A stretch of 5,484 nt of DNA. Source: Mycobacterium sp. (GTDB lineage: Bacteria > Actinomycetota > Actinomycetes > Mycobacteriales > Mycobacteriaceae). The translations under genes were made by a program, and so were the position numbers. The notes below the pieces were generated by a model that was not told the origin of the DNA, ran no database searches, and worked only from the letters and a program-made list of their open reading frames with translations. Positions 4,989-5,484 of the stretch are shown in pieces; position 1 is the first letter of the stretch, and every line of letters begins with the position of its first letter. The stretch spans positions 1-5,484 of the forward strand of contig JAHFVB010000364.1 in the NCBI GenBank assembly GCA_023264755.1. Reading direction: 5' to 3'.

Positions 4989-5484
4989 CTAGTGCGAGCT
5001 GGCCGCAGCAGGATTCTTCACCTGAGGTTTGGGCGCGGCCGACTCGTCCTCCGCATGGGCCGTGGGGCACAGGGCCACCGGCACCGGTGAGTGATGCAGC
5101 AGGCTCAGGCCCGTCGAGCCCAGCAGCGCGCTGGCCAGTGGGCCGTGCCCGCGCGAACCCACCACGACGAGCTGAGCGTCGGCGGCGTGCCGCAGCAGCG
5201 TGCGGCTGGCCCGGCCCAGTTCGACCGTGTAGCTCACGCGAACGTTGGGCCACTGGGCCGCAACCGGCGCCACGACGTCGGTGAGCCGCAGCCGCGCATT
5301 GTCTTCGAGTTCCTGCCAGTCGACGACGATGGCGATGTCCACCTCGCCCGGCGCGCGCCGCGCCGGCAGTGCGTACACCGCCGTCAGCCCAACTCCCAGC
5401 CCGTCCGCAAGTTCGAAGGCCGTCGCCAACGCGGCTTGGGATATCCGCTTCTCGTCGATGCCGAGCAGAATCGGAGCGTCGGTC
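4989..5484 (-). CDS. Universal stress protein, C-terminal part (start outside window)
   Basis: The reading frame enters from the right edge and ends at TAG (4991-4989), giving 164 residues. It begins TDAPILLGIDEKRISQAAL, which is the first strand and helix of a UspA domain, and it holds the ATP-binding signature GSRGHGPLASALLGS (G-2X-G-9X-G-S). A TTG at 5429 lies after the first strand and would delete it, so the true start must be beyond the window. The opening resembles the second domain of tandem Usp proteins, so the full protein may be about twice this length. After the domain comes a roughly 25-residue tail rich in Ala, Pro, Glu and Lys that looks disordered. The nucleotide-site Asp is kept, but the usual following Gly-Ser is Glu-Lys. 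The gene converges on the NRAMP gene, with 12 bp between stop codons and no obvious hairpin terminator. Confidence 0.9.
   Translation of the reverse strand, partial: TDAPILLGIDEKRISQAALATAFELADGLGVGLTAVYALPARRAPGEVDIAIVVDWQELEDNARLRLTDVVAPVAAQWPNVRVSYTVELGRASRTLLRHAADAQLVVVGSRGHGPLASALLGSTGLSLLHHSPVPVALCPTAHAEDESAAPKPQVKNPAAASSH

Overview
The window is very GC-rich, densely packed and uses GTG and possibly TTG starts, which points to an actinobacterium. The tandem-domain universal stress protein closely resembles mycobacterial proteins such as M. tuberculosis Rv2623 (TB31.7), compared from memory. Together with the BON, rhomboid-like and flavin-fold neighbours, this makes a Mycobacterium/Mycolicibacterium-type genome the best guess. 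No RNA gene, insertion sequence, CRISPR array or phage gene is visible. The block reads as a stress and ion-homeostasis island.

Layout: (1) 1-464, plus strand: the 3' part of a BON-domain protein whose start lies outside the window. (2) 414-1220, minus strand: a multi-pass rhomboid-like membrane protein. It converges on the BON gene and overlaps it by 51 bp. (3) 1221-1434: a 214-bp divergent intergenic region with a perfect 6-3-6 palindrome, a nearby partial motif, and a candidate -10. These could be DosR-type operator elements, but the match is weak. (4) 1435-4976, plus strand: a probable four-gene operon. It encodes a tandem universal stress protein, a small PNPOx-fold (flavin-binding-like) protein, a soluble PRC-barrel/MgtE-N-like protein, and an NRAMP-family membrane transporter. 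Gaps shrink along the operon (46 bp, 29 bp, then a 4-bp GTGA overlap). (5) 4989-5484, minus strand: the C-terminal part of a second universal stress protein that runs off the window and converges on the NRAMP gene with only 12 bp between stop codons.

The most interesting point is the last gene pair. The NRAMP protein has lost both signature metal-site motifs: DPGN in helix 1 reads DPAG, and MPH in helix 6 reads APW. It is translationally coupled to a protein carrying an MgtE-N-like domain, otherwise typical of Mg2+ channels. Substitution of the selectivity methionine and the MgtE-like partner both suggest an NRAMP-related Mg2+ (or broad divalent) transporter with its own cytosolic regulator, placed in a stress-protein operon. 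This is inference from sequence and would need transport assays.
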